Below, one piece after another: positions 25,085-34,900 of a stretch of DNA of 64,000 bases. Position 1 is the first letter of the stretch, and every line of letters starts with the position of its first letter. Source of the DNA: Albugo candida (lineage: Eukaryota; Oomycota; Peronosporomycetes; Albuginales); assembly GCA_040437565.1 (NCBI GenBank), contig JBDOQK010000059.1, positions 62,001 through 126,000 on the forward strand. The letters are read 5' to 3'. Position numbers and translations under genes: made by a program. The notes beneath the pieces are model-generated. The model was given only the letters and a program-made list of their open reading frames with translations, was not told where the DNA came from and ran no database searches.

Positions 25085-25530
25085 GTCCGTACCCAGCTCA
25101 GTCGGTTAAGCACTTGAGCGCACGGACCCCCCTGCCGGAGGTCGTTAGTTCGATCCCCGGTAGTGTGGGTAGCGGTTTGAGCCCACCCAAGCAATAAGCT
25201 TGGAAAATATCTGCCTCCCTAGGTTTGAAGTCAGACTTAAGTGACATTCACACGGTCAGGGGCTCATGATAGGATAAGGAAGGTAGTTAAAGAACCAGAT
25301 AAACAGTGTAANNNNNNNNNNNNNNNNNNNNNNNNNNNNNNNNNNNNNNNNNNNNNNNNNNNNNNNNNNNNNNNNNNNNNNNNNNNNNNNNNNNNNNNNN
25401 NNNNNNNNNNNATCTGCCTCCCTAGGTTTGAAGTCAGACTTAAGTGACATTCACACGGTCAGGGGCTCATGATAGGATAAGGAAGGTAGTTAAAGAACCA
25501 GATAAACAGTGTAATGAAATCCTTGACAAA
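25085..25530 (+). mobile_element. tRNA-derived SINE
   Basis: The head looks like a tRNA gene: an A-box-like CAGCTCAGTCGG at 25094-25105 and a B-box-like AGTTCGATCCC at 25147-25157, about 40 bp apart, with a D-arm-like hairpin (GCTCAGTCGGTTAAGC). The rest does not fold into a full cloverleaf. The body that follows (from CGGTTTGAGCC at 25172 to about CAGTGTAA..CCTTGAC) recurs in diverged form at 46113-46256. A tRNA-like pol III promoter joined to a dispersed unrelated body is the layout of a tRNA-derived SINE. The stated length includes a 100-N gap and a 103-bp assembly duplication. The insertion sits inside the nested Copia element. Confidence 0.65.
25209..25514. repeat. 103-bp direct duplication flanking a 100-N gap (assembly artefact)
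   Basis: Bases 25209-25311 recur exactly at 25412-25514. This is the same pattern as at five other gaps in the window. Confidence 0.9.
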
Positions 25531-25592
25531 GTAACTAGGTCCGCACACACTGCTCCGTTACTATTCGATGCAGCCTCTCCACTCTATGTAAA

Positions 25593-26836
25593 CAGTACCC
25601 TACCAAAAAAATGTCATTTTTTTAATCCGTATTTTTCAGACCAACCAAGCGCACTTCAACCACAGTTTACACAACCATCTTCAGCTCAATGCCTCTCAAC
25701 CTTTGAACAATGGTTCTAATGCATATGAAGAAGTGTTTTCCCAAAGAATGATTGATATAGATTGAATGTTAGACATTTCATTAATATTGGAGTATGGGTT
25801 ATACTATCAACGAGTTGATCCACAATTTGAGATCAAAGGCGATGTTGGACGGATTCAAAGTTTTCATGGAGCAGCAACAAAAACAACTCATCGAGCTCAA
25901 GCACGAAGGCGATCTTAAGACGTCTGAATTAACGGAAACACAAACGACTCTTGTGGACAAGATGGAGGCAAGAACTTCCTGAATCCTACCTTGGAGGGTG
26001 TCGACTAATCTTTTCAACCAATCTTCATCTATATTGGACCAAACATCTTAAGTTTGATGCTACAATTCTTCTTCATTTCTCCCATGAGAAGCTTCTGGAT
26101 CTGATCTTTGAGTCTCGCCCACACATGTTCGATTGGGTTTAGATCTGGCGAATTTGGTGACCAATTTATCTTTGCAACGCCTATTTTACCCCTCCATTTC
26201 CTATGGGCATTGCTTTGATGGATCGAATCGCCATCTTCTATTACCAATGGACAATTGAGCTCACCCCAAAATCTGCCCAATCCAATATCATAGACTTGTT
26301 CGACAAATTCAACTGCTGCCCGCCGATTCCGACCTGTGCGGATCGATCGACTCTTCTTTTTTCCTTGTAAGGCACCCCAGACCATCACTGAATAGCTCCC
26401 TGATTTGAAAGAGGGCGTCAGACATTCTGGATAGTACCTCTCATAGGCTGTTCTCCAGACAAGCGGCTTGCGGAAATCCTTGCCAATTTCAAAGCTGACT
26501 TTGCGTACCAAGTGCCTAACATCCCTTTCATCAAGTTTTTTTTGGTCATCCTGGGCTTTTCATGGGAATACCACTGGATTTATTGCGGTAGTGCTTCACA
26601 ATGCGCTGTACTTGTCTTTGACTGATTCCGAAATGAGATGCAATTAAGGGAGTTTTCTGACCAGTCAACTTCATTCCGACCAGACGTCTTCTATTCTCAA
26701 TAGGTAAGGTTTTAGTTTCCAGAGTTTTAGTGGCCATAGTTTTGTTTTTGGAAGTGAGACAAGTGAATGGGAAGGGAGCGCATCGTCAATTAGAATTTTA
26801 AATATAAAAAACGACAATCTTTTTGGTAGGGTACTG
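25593..26836 (-). mobile_element. Tc1/mariner-type DNA transposon, defective, with 17-bp terminal inverted repeats
   Basis: The ends are perfect 17-bp inverted repeats (CAGTACCCTACCAAAAA at 25593-25609 and its complement at 26820-26836). TA flanks the right end as expected for Tc1/mariner. The left end has AA, so one flanking base may have changed. The minus-strand transposase begins with a helix-turn-helix (SHFGISQRQVQRIVKHYRNK, 26737-26546). A frame change then leads into the catalytic part (26511-26029), with VMVWGAL, a degraded middle Asp region reading VIEDGDSIHQSNAH, and the conserved SPNSPDLNPIEHVWARLK with the last acidic residue. The linker between the helix-turn-helix and the catalytic part is shorter than usual and the first catalytic Asp motif is not seen, so the copy is defective. 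It is inserted in the nested Copia element. Confidence 0.8.
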
Positions 26837-29037
26837 TACACACGACTAGCACCTTATTCTTCTTTTCACCCTCTAACACTCGTGCTCCATCACTAGTACG
26901 CTTTAAACAGCGACGCCTGTCTTAGTAGCTCAGCGCAACTCCTTTTTCTTCCAGGTAACAGTATGATAGCAGGTTTTGGGTGAGGTCCTGGGCACAGTAG
27001 ACGTCTCTCAATGTAATGAAGTGGGTGACACCATCCACAGAGGCTTGCAACGAGACTCGACCCATCTTCGTGACCTTGATAGCTCGATCATAAGCGACAT
27101 CATACTTGTCAAAGAAATCAACCGAGTCGATCATCATGCTAGCATCCATCACCAGATGCCTGCTAGCGCTACTATCAAGAATCCAGGCCTGCTCCCCACC
27201 ATGTATAGTGGTACCGATGCTTAAAGCATTTGAGGTGTGCTTACCACCCGGTTTTAGCTTAGCCTCTCTCCTGGTATGCCCGAGCTTGTTGCATCCGCAG
27301 CATCTTCTCCCATCGCCGGAACTCAATGCCTATTCAGCAACATTAGCACCATGGCATTACTTCGGCCGTAAGCGGATTGTCGCCCCCCCCCACACTAAGC
27401 ACATGTGCGCATACCTCGTGCTCAGACGTACTGGCGAAGTCCGCCATATCCCATGCCTGCTTGAGATAGTCAGTGCGGCGACGATCGAGTCGCGTTTGCA
27501 TGGCTCGCTTCATCTCCGGTGTTGCCCCTTCGCATATGTACTGGATCACAGAACGATCCGGGAAGTTAGTCGGGTTTACCACGGCAACCGTGTATTGATA
27601 ATGCTCCGTCCAGGACCGATCGTTTGGCTTACGAGCTCGTATAAATCGTTTTGCTTGCTTTACAGTGATTTCTCTGTCGTACACCTCCATCATCTTGCTC
27701 ATCAAGTGTTTAACTGTAGGCACTTCGGATGCCCAGACGCCTTTCATCTTGACGAAATGCTTTCTAGAAATTTCATCGAGATACCGATTAAGTCTCCTCA
27801 TATTGTATTCTTAAGCCCATTCACCTCCTCTTAAGCGCTGGGCCGCGCCAAGTTAATCCAGGAACTGCAATCTCCAGTCCTTAAACCTTGCTCCAAGTCC
27901 TTTGTATTCTTCCTTTCCAGTGAAGCGCTCGATAGGCAGCTTCATGTCCTGGACGGTCGGCATCTTGACCCCAAAGTCCTGTGACGGGCAGAAGTTCTGT
28001 CTCGGCTTAGCGTAAGCTTGCGCTGTGGGCTGGACCGTGGGGAAATATTGCTGGTGATGCTGTTGCACACCAAACGGCACTTTCACACCCATCGCTTCAC
28101 AGATCGAGTCCGCTCTGGTCCGATTCCGTTCAGCAGTCAAGAATTAACTGAAGACACTCGAACCCCTACCCAAACGGGTCTCAGGATCTGCAAGAGGCAT
28201 CTGGTCCCACTCCGCGCGTTCCCGCGTCAAGTCGCGCATCAGATTAGCAATGAGCTTCTCAAGTCTATCTAGACGATCTGCACAATGCTCGGAGTTCCCA
28301 CGTTCTCTCGCTTGAGAGATGTCCGAGCTGTCGCTTGTCGTCTCGTCAATCGCATGTGGGTCGAGAGCACTTGGTGAAGCTGCTGGAAGGTCTTTCAGGG
28401 GGCTTGACCTTATGACTTGTTAATTACTAGCACTAGTTCAGTATGAAGTAAATGAGAAACTCTATGTATTTCGATCTTATGGTCTCTGCATTACCTCGCA
28501 TGCCCGTTACCTCCGCCCGTTTTTAGGGTCGCGTTGTGCCCTTTCACCTCACCATTCCCTTCCTTTCAGCACTTGGAAGCCGTTACCCGGCTTCGATGTG
28601 GATGCCCCGACTCAGTGTCTGCGTTCTTCTACGCACACCCATCGTCGCCTGATGTCATTCGCCTCCAGCGTGAACTCAAGTGATATTTGCCTTCGGAAAG
28701 GGGTGCGTTGTGGATTATAAGGGCTCATATTCCTGAACCCCCTGCGACAGTATTTACGAAACAACCAGCCCCTCAAGTGCCGCCAGTTACGAAACAGTTA
28801 AGTCTAGGAAGCACCCAGGGGTGCCAAAAGATCATAGCATGCATATTAACTTCTTTTATACAGCTCTTAACTTGCCTCCAAGAGCACGGATGCACCATAA
28901 GGCATTGTATTTGGGAGAATTCTCTGAGAGGAGTCAGGAAACTTCTAAATGATGACTCACAGAGATTACATATGTGAGTCATGTTACTAATGAAAGTAAT
29001 GCCGGTAACATTACTTCATGTATAGTTGTTATAAGGC

Positions 29038-29454
29038 TTAGGTTAGCTGACAGTGAACTAAGGACCTTAGCATTAATATCTCTTCTATATTTTCTTTTTT
29101 CGACTCAAGTTCCACCAAATAGAAACGAATAGCTACATCAGAAAATACTGGCCACGTGCTTGTGAGATATTGCAATTCTGACAATGTCTCAATTTGCTCC
29201 ATATTTCTCGATATAATCAACAGCCTTGGGATGATGAGGTGTTTCGTGCACCGCCAAGGTTGTTCTCTATCGGTAATGCAAAATTCCAGACAAAAGTCGT
29301 GATACCATAAAATTTGGCAACCTTGGTATGGGTACGTTGATGGCTGTATCGATACTTCTTTCGCCAGCTCTACTACTGATCGTGTACGTAGCACAAACCT
29401 GAGGTTATCGATCCATAGCACGCTGACCCACTTCCTCGGCAACTTCCCTTTCAC
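29038..29454 (-). CDS. Hypothetical protein, 138 residues
   Basis: An uninterrupted frame with protein-like sequence (WVSVLWIDNLRFVLRTRSVV, YHDFCLEFCITDREQPWRC, WPVFSDVAIRFYLVELESKK). It has no signal peptide, membrane span or domain that I recognise. It might be one exon of a larger gene; the start is not supported by anything but the first Met. Confidence 0.35.
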   Translation of the reverse strand: MKGKLPRKWVSVLWIDNLRFVLRTRSVVELAKEVSIQPSTYPYQGCQILWYHDFCLEFCITDREQPWRCTKHLIIPRLLIISRNMEQIETLSELQYLTSTWPVFSDVAIRFYLVELESKKENIEEILMLRSLVHCQLT

Positions 29455-29996
29455 GACATGTGTACCAGCTAGCTAGTGAGTCGATAAATGAGTTACGTAC
29501 GGTAAAAACGTTGTGTCCTGGATAGCTCCGTTTCATGTCATTATTTTAATGCTAATAGAAGAGAAAGAGGACTTTGTGAGTAAATATTTGTAAACCTAAT
29601 TATACAAGATACAATCATGTATTAGATGAGCAAGTGTTGCGCTGCAAAGACTCGTGGTCCTAGACGCTAAAGCGGAAACAATAATGAAAGGAACAGAGCA
29701 TACAATGGAAAAGAATGCTCCAATAAACGCAGTTTATTTCAGCAAAAATACATGATTTAGCACTCTTATGCACGATCGCTACATCGACATCGATTCATTC
29801 GGCACGTTGGTATTTAACGGATTCGAATATCGACCCGAGGCATGTTACGCATTGTGAAATTTCATCGTATCGGAACGCTTTTGCTTGATGGTTAGACTGC
29901 ATACTCATTGAATGATTCGCAATCACATTTCTGAAAGAGAATTTACGCGAAAAAAATGTAACAAAACTGGTTGTTCCAAGTGGTTATCTTGATTTG

Positions 29997-30269
29997 TCAT
30001 GCGACGGTGGCATTGTTATCGATCAAGACGTTGTATGTGTCATGTAATTCTTCCTCAGCGGTGATCGATGCGTTTGCTAATTTGCATTGTGCTATTTGCT
30101 TGAGGTCTAATTCGCGTACATTAGGACTAGTTTGATATATTTCGGATATTTCAAGGCTTCTTGCTAAGGAGACATCCAAGATTATATCTCGAAGAAAGTT
30201 ATATATGTGATTGATTGCGCTTACTAGTGAATAATTCAGGGAGACAGATCGAATAGAAGATGGGCACAT
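29997..30269 (-). CDS. Hypothetical protein, 90 residues
   Basis: A small frame, possibly helical (INHIYNFLRDIILDVSLARS, RELDLKQIAQCKLANASITA), upstream of and on the same strand as the 138-residue frame. It may be an exon of the same gene, but I found no convincing splice path. Function unknown. Confidence 0.25.
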   Translation of the reverse strand: MCPSSIRSVSLNYSLVSAINHIYNFLRDIILDVSLARSLEISEIYQTSPNVRELDLKQIAQCKLANASITAEEELHDTYNVLIDNNATVA

Positions 30270-31734
30270 GAGACATTTGAAACTTCCAGGATCAGAACGT
30301 TCCTGACCAGCACGACCAAACTACAGCACTTCAATGCTACCATTATTGCTCATCCATGAGAATCTCTTGGGTCAAGTTCTGGAGTGAATAAAGAATGCAG
30401 CAGATTTGTCGGACGTGTAGTATCGTGCATCGCTACTGGCAATCAGAGAAGTGCGGCTTTGAATTGAACCAATTCAAATGTCTCAATTATACTTCTTCTC
30501 ACAGCTAGCGACTCAAGAACTGGTGTCCTCGGGCAAAAGGATGCCTCCTTGGGCAGCGCAAAGTTAGGATCCTACATATCAAAATTACCTGTTGCTGAGA
30601 TAAAATCCCCACTTCAGTTTCATCACGATATCTTCAGTGTACGCGGCCCAATAGTACTTTATCTTGGTGTTTCTTTGCTTCTATGGAACGCTCAACCTCA
30701 AAATACCAAATAATTTATAAGGCTTGCTTGCGGTGTATACCAACAAGATTACAAGCCAAAGTTATTCTTTGCCCGGCAGCAAGACTAAATAAGATTGAAT
30801 CAGAAGCCCTTCTCCTGCAACATATTTTATGGATTCCAGTTGTTACATATTCTTTCTATCAAAGGTATGGCATGCGTCAATTTAGACCTTTCCAGACTCA
30901 GCAAACATACGCATTGATGCATCCTTCACAGTACTCAAGTTATCGATCTTAGAGAAAGTTCAAGGTATCGACTGACACAAGCAAGAAACGCTTACAAGGG
31001 AGAACAAGAGTTTGCTGTTCATCACAATCAAATACACTGAAATCTTGTTACCAAAGTTCTTCGATTCATTCTAAATACATGATTCTCTCTTCATAATGTT
31101 GAGAAGTTGCATCATGGATGCTTTCCTTCAGTCTGCACTCATGCATTCTATACAATAGTCCAGCAAGACTTAAGGAGGAAGCATTTAGACTTAATCTGGT
31201 TTTGCTGAGGTGCGGTCAAAATCCTCACTAACGTTTCGTTCGCGCTTCCATCTTCGACGTCTTCACGTGTTCACATAGGCGCCAGAGATACATCAAGAAG
31301 AAATCTAAGGTGTCAACCACTCTCGCTCATACAAAATCAGGTGTCTTGTTATCATGGGAGTTGTCTCTTTGGGTGCCCAGTCGAGTCAGGACCTAAAGAA
31401 ATCGCGTCGATGAGTTATCTGTCCCCTTTTTTGATTTAGAGAAAAGTTTTGTATGATTGCCTCTTATCGCCAGAAAACTATCGAAGCGCTCACTGTAGCA
31501 AGTGTACAATGTGTCCGGTCATCTAAGTATACAAAGCGTCGCGAGGTCGCAATTGTCTCCTAGAACTGCAACTTGACGTTTCCTCTCAACATATAGTCCC
31601 ATATCAAAATGGACTCCATGTCGTCGAGAGACCGGATTGAAGGATTCTCTCAATTTTATGAAATGTGAGTCCCTAGCAGCTTCTTACTTTGCGTCACGTT
31701 TGAATCCAATGCATGTCAAAAACATAATGAGCTC

Positions 31735-32165
31735 ACTCGGAAGAATCAGATGAAGATGTTGGTCTCTAGACATGGCGTCATCGAGCGCGCAACGCTAAAC
31801 TTGGAAGTAGAGTAAGTAGCATAAAGACAATTAGAGTTCATGAAATTGGTAATAATGCAACCGGACCAATATTGACAGTTTGCAACAGCTTCGATACCCT
31901 GACATATACGAAGATGAAGAATGACGAATGAGTCTATCCATGGAAATGATCGACATACTATATTATGCCACCAGGTTTTCTTTGATGCTTTGTCTGATGC
32001 TATTTACGCACTTGTTAGTGAAATCGCTACTTGGTTCTTCTGATCGGCGAAATGCTTTTTTCTGTTCAGGAGATAAGAATAGTCAGACACTGTAAGCTGA
32101 TCGCAAAAATTCACACAAATATATCATGCGATTTGTCCCCTTTTTTGTTTTTCTTCAGAAGCTTA
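31735..32165 (-). pseudogene. Decayed copy of the 5' half of the OTU gene
   Basis: The stretch aligns with the first four exons and introns of the intact OTU gene (10.35-10.79 kb), for example around CAGCTTCGATAYCCTGACAYATAC and TGATGCTTTGTCTG. The start codon region has changed (no ATG at the matching place), the exon sequences carry changes and small length differences, and the 3' half of the gene is absent. It lies directly upstream of the second GH28 gene, as the intact OTU gene does for the first. It is therefore the left edge of the segmental duplication. Confidence 0.65.
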
Positions 32166-32748
32166 TAATCCAAATGGTGTCGACTGCAAGTGTCATCCCC
32201 CTGGGTGCTAGCAGGGTACCCACATGGCAAGTTAGGCTCCCACCTCATGTAATGCATAATATAATCTTAAAGGCAATCTAGCATCAGGTAGCATCACCAT
32301 ACACGCTGATTCATTTATCTACTTCTACATACACCGCTAGTAAACGTACGCAATTTCAATCGAGAACTTCTACATGTGCGCAGTCACCACGCACATGTTT
32401 GCTAATATTGATTCATGTCATTTAAATTCTCACAGGGAGAGTAGAAGCTGGAGTGCGCAGATGTTTTGGCTTCTTTGAAGATCAGGAAGTACACCACAAT
32501 ATGTGTTTGTTTTCCAGGAAAGGAAACGCACGCTCAAAATAGAGAATTCAGGGGGTTGAATTTACTCTTTTTCGCCTTTGAGCAAGAATCCAAATGGCAC
32601 AAAGAAATGGTGGCAGCCCTGCTTATATTCCGTAAAGGTTCAACATTGAGTGATGCACTACTGATAGCAGAAGAATTTAAAAGACTTTTCGTTCTTGGTC
32701 GATCATATTACGATTTGCGGCCTTAAAAACATCTTTAAGCATTAGAAA
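32166..32748. other. Upstream region of the second GH28 gene
   Basis: Related to the region 10.8-11.36 kb upstream of the first GH28 gene. A plus-strand frame at 32466-32726 has no known domain and is not called. Confidence 0.45.
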
Positions 32749-33870
32749 ATGTTGTCGAAACATCAAGCATTCTATATATTTATGCTGCTAGAGTGCGCAC
32801 TCGCAAAATTTCCAGACCCTTGCAGTATCTTTGAAATTTACGACGCCAGAGTAACGAGAGCAATACTCAAAAGTAAATGCACCACGGTCACTTTCGGAAA
32901 TCTAAAGGTACCCGCTGGGAAACAACTCGATTTGCGCGACCTCCCAGAAGGCATGACACTAAAATTCACCGGAAAGATTGTTTTCGAATGCAATGCACGA
33001 AGTAAGAAAGCTGTGGACTATCTCGTATCGATCGAAGGGAAAAATGTGCATATCACCGGCACAAGGGGTAATTCGTTTGATGGGAACGGTGCATGCTACT
33101 GGGATAAGAAGAAGAAAAATGGCAAAATGAAGCCTAAATTTTTCCTATTTCACTTAGTCGACTCTCACGTCGAAAACCTCAACGTTTTAAATGCACCTGC
33201 TCATATCTTCATGATATCCAATTCACAAAAGACAATCTTCAACAATATCAGGATCGACAATTCAGCCGGAGACGGGCTTGCCAGCAATACGGATGGGTTT
33301 CACCTGACGCAATCGACGAATATCATGATTAGAAACTGCTACGTACATAATCAAGATGATTGCTTCACGGTAACATCTGGAAACAACATTACGTTTACAC
33401 AATCAACTTGTCTCGGAGGCAATGGCGCATCTATCGGATCGATCGGTCTCAAGCGGGCAAATGACGTTGACGACGTAACTATATCCTACATTACTATCAC
33501 AGATAGCCTCAACGGTTTTCGCATCAAGACTATACAATACGCGAAGGGAACTGTGTCCAACATCAAGGTGAGCGACCTCATTTTGAACAACATCTCGGGT
33601 TTCGGCATTTTGGTTCGTCAAGACTACTTGAACGCACAAGGCAATGTACCAAGTCGAACGCCTACCAACAGAGTTACCATCACAGGACTGATTATTAAAA
33701 ATGTCGAAGGTTACGTTGCAGAAAAAGCACAGCGGGTCCTTGTTTACTGCGGAGTTGGCTCGTGCTCCAATTGGCGGTGGAGCAATATAAATATTCAGGG
33801 TGGTTCGAAGGAACGACTTGCCAAATGCCTGAATCTGCCAACAGGTTCGACCGGTGTGAAGTGTATATGA
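32749..33870 (+). CDS. Secreted GH28 polygalacturonase-like protein, copy 2 (intronless)
   Basis: This is a 373-residue single-exon paralogue of the first GH28 gene. The signal peptide is MLSKHQAFYIFMLLECALA, with cleavage near AKF. GH28 motifs are SNTDGFH, NQDDC and FRIKT, all present, but the GHG motif again reads GNG (GGNGASIGSIG), so the conserved His is missing in both copies. Where copy 1 has a 64-nt intron, this gene reads straight through with a few extra residues (NARSKKAVDYL). Part of that coding sequence resembles the first bases of the copy 1 intron. The gene has no frame breaks, so selection appears to have kept it open. It probably acts on pectin or pectin fragments outside the cell, or binds them without cutting. 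Confidence 0.9.
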   Translation: MLSKHQAFYIFMLLECALAKFPDPCSIFEIYDARVTRAILKSKCTTVTFGNLKVPAGKQLDLRDLPEGMTLKFTGKIVFECNARSKKAVDYLVSIEGKNVHITGTRGNSFDGNGACYWDKKKKNGKMKPKFFLFHLVDSHVENLNVLNAPAHIFMISNSQKTIFNNIRIDNSAGDGLASNTDGFHLTQSTNIMIRNCYVHNQDDCFTVTSGNNITFTQSTCLGGNGASIGSIGLKRANDVDDVTISYITITDSLNGFRIKTIQYAKGTVSNIKVSDLILNNISGFGILVRQDYLNAQGNVPSRTPTNRVTITGLIIKNVEGYVAEKAQRVLVYCGVGSCSNWRWSNINIQGGSKERLAKCLNLPTGSTGVKCI

Positions 33871-34554
33871 ATACGTGTAGTGTTATGTTTGCTTTCTTTT
33901 GATAATCCCAAGTAGAGAGATTGTAGATATACCCTACGACGCAGAATGGAAGAAGGAAATTCCCTATTCAGTTTCAAACGCATCTCTTCAACCAGTCCAT
34001 TGGCTGAGACCAGTTCTTGTAAGCAAAGTCTCCGTGGAAGAATAGCTATCAGCTCTTATCTCGTTGAGTAGCTATTTTTCATGCTTTGGTATTGCTTGTC
34101 GGTCCTTCTATAGTTCCGATGCTAACGGTATACGAAAATTGGAGGTATCGATTACATCCGCCAGATAAGTATTTGTAGCGACCAGACCGCAGCATAGTGA
34201 ATGCTATAAAAGTTTATAGTTAGCTGCAACCTAACATCCATTAGCCACAAATGTCTTGCTGTTAGAAATCTGAAAATCCATTTCGAATGACTGACCATTT
34301 ATATTGTATCGAACGTAGACGCATAAACTACATAGCTTTTGATCTATCATGTGTTGTCGTGATTCGGATACAAGTATTTTGCAGCTTTACTGACGACAAT
34401 TGATTTGAAGGATTCAGACAGGAATACAACCAGAATTATCTTGAACTTTCTTCGAATCACGCTGACAATCTTACGCATAGAAAAGGACTCGAAAGCGCAC
34501 ATCCAATTTAACGAGTACGATAAACTCATTTTACAATTTGATTGAATCTCCACA
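33871..34554. other. Intergenic part of the duplicated block, copy 2
   Basis: No gene is supported. The last 320 bp are closely similar to the promoter region of the first small secreted protein gene. Confidence 0.5.
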
Positions 34555-34680
34555 ATGCAAATCATCACCATCTCGATCGTCTCTGCACTCTACGTCTCCA
34601 TTGCAGTACAATGTGAAGAAGAAACTCATCGTACAGCTGCAGGACTACGCGGTGGAATAAACGACATTCTTGGACACTCT
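34555..34680 (+). CDS. Small secreted protein, copy 2, 5' part only (cut by gap)
   Basis: The first 42 codons match copy 1 with a single visible base difference and an unchanged protein: signal peptide MQIITISIVSALYVSIAVQC, then EEETHRTAAGLRGGINDILG. The rest is lost in the N gap. The sequence right of the gap equals that 856 bp past the corresponding point of copy 1, so about 0.85 kb is missing here if the duplication is collinear. Function unknown, as for copy 1. Confidence 0.6.
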
Positions 34681-34900
34681 NNNNNNNNNNNNNNNNNNNN
34701 NNNNNNNNNNNNNNNNNNNNNNNNNNNNNNNNNNNNNNNNNNNNNNNNNNNNNNNNNNNNNNNNNNNNNNNNNNNNNNNNGACTCATATCCGCTCTTCTC
34801 TTATTGCGACAGTTCCAATAGGAGAACGAAAAATACATATCAACGCAAAAGAAGAGAAACTTGTGTTTAAAAGCATGCTGCATTCGATGTGACACTCAAT

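Larger units (their letters stand above)
21302..28574 (-). mobile_element. Ty1/Copia LTR retrotransposon fossil nested in the Gypsy element
   Basis: LTR-like direct repeats of about 149 bp lie at 21302-21450 and 28426-28574. They share ACTAGCACTAGTTCAGTAT, an internal TTAGGGTCGCGTTG block and CTTTCARCACTT, and differ at perhaps one base in eight. Read on the minus strand, the parts are Gag (about 28.1-27.35 kb), a CCHC knuckle and protease with ILDSSASRHLV (about 27.3-26.9 kb), integrase (about 24.98-23.05 kb) and reverse transcriptase ending KILYGLKQTG (about 23.0-22.5 kb). RNase H is only traceable between 22.4 and 21.7 kb. The element is broken in many places and carries three later insertions. 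LTR divergence suggests it is old, but it must be younger than the Gypsy element it sits in. Confidence 0.8.
16286..28915 (+). mobile_element. Ty3/Gypsy LTR retrotransposon fossil, split by a nested Copia element
   Basis: The plus-strand order is Gag-like sequence (about 16.55-17.35 kb), aspartic protease with a DSGSN active site (about 17.4-17.7 kb), reverse transcriptase (about 18.2-18.9 kb), RNase H (about 19.5-19.9 kb), integrase (about 20.0-20.7 kb) and a C-terminal GPFVVTG-type module (about 21.0 kb). PR-RT-RH-IN is the Gypsy order. LTR-like direct repeats lie at about 16286-16500 and 28701-28915. They share blocks such as CTTGCCTCCA and GGGGTGCCAAA but have clearly diverged, so the insertion is old. 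The element is broken in roughly ten places. The distance between its LTRs is stretched by the inserted Copia and by an assembly duplication around a gap near 19.0 kb. Confidence 0.8.
28930..31734. other. Gene-poor stretch right of the element nest
   Basis: Two minus-strand frames (listed separately) are the only coding candidates. The rest, including 30.3-31.7 kb, shows no domain, RNA gene or repeat that I can name. Confidence 0.4.

Noticed and set aside
25085-25165. A functional tRNA gene
   Set aside because: A- and B-box-like motifs and a D-arm hairpin are present, but the acceptor and anticodon arms do not pair, and the unit continues into a dispersed repeat body. It reads as a SINE head.
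34670-34870. A small protein shared by 14.2 kb and 34.8 kb
   Set aside because: The frame lies over the 3' flank of IFT46, runs into a gap in one copy and has no protein-like conservation of its own.
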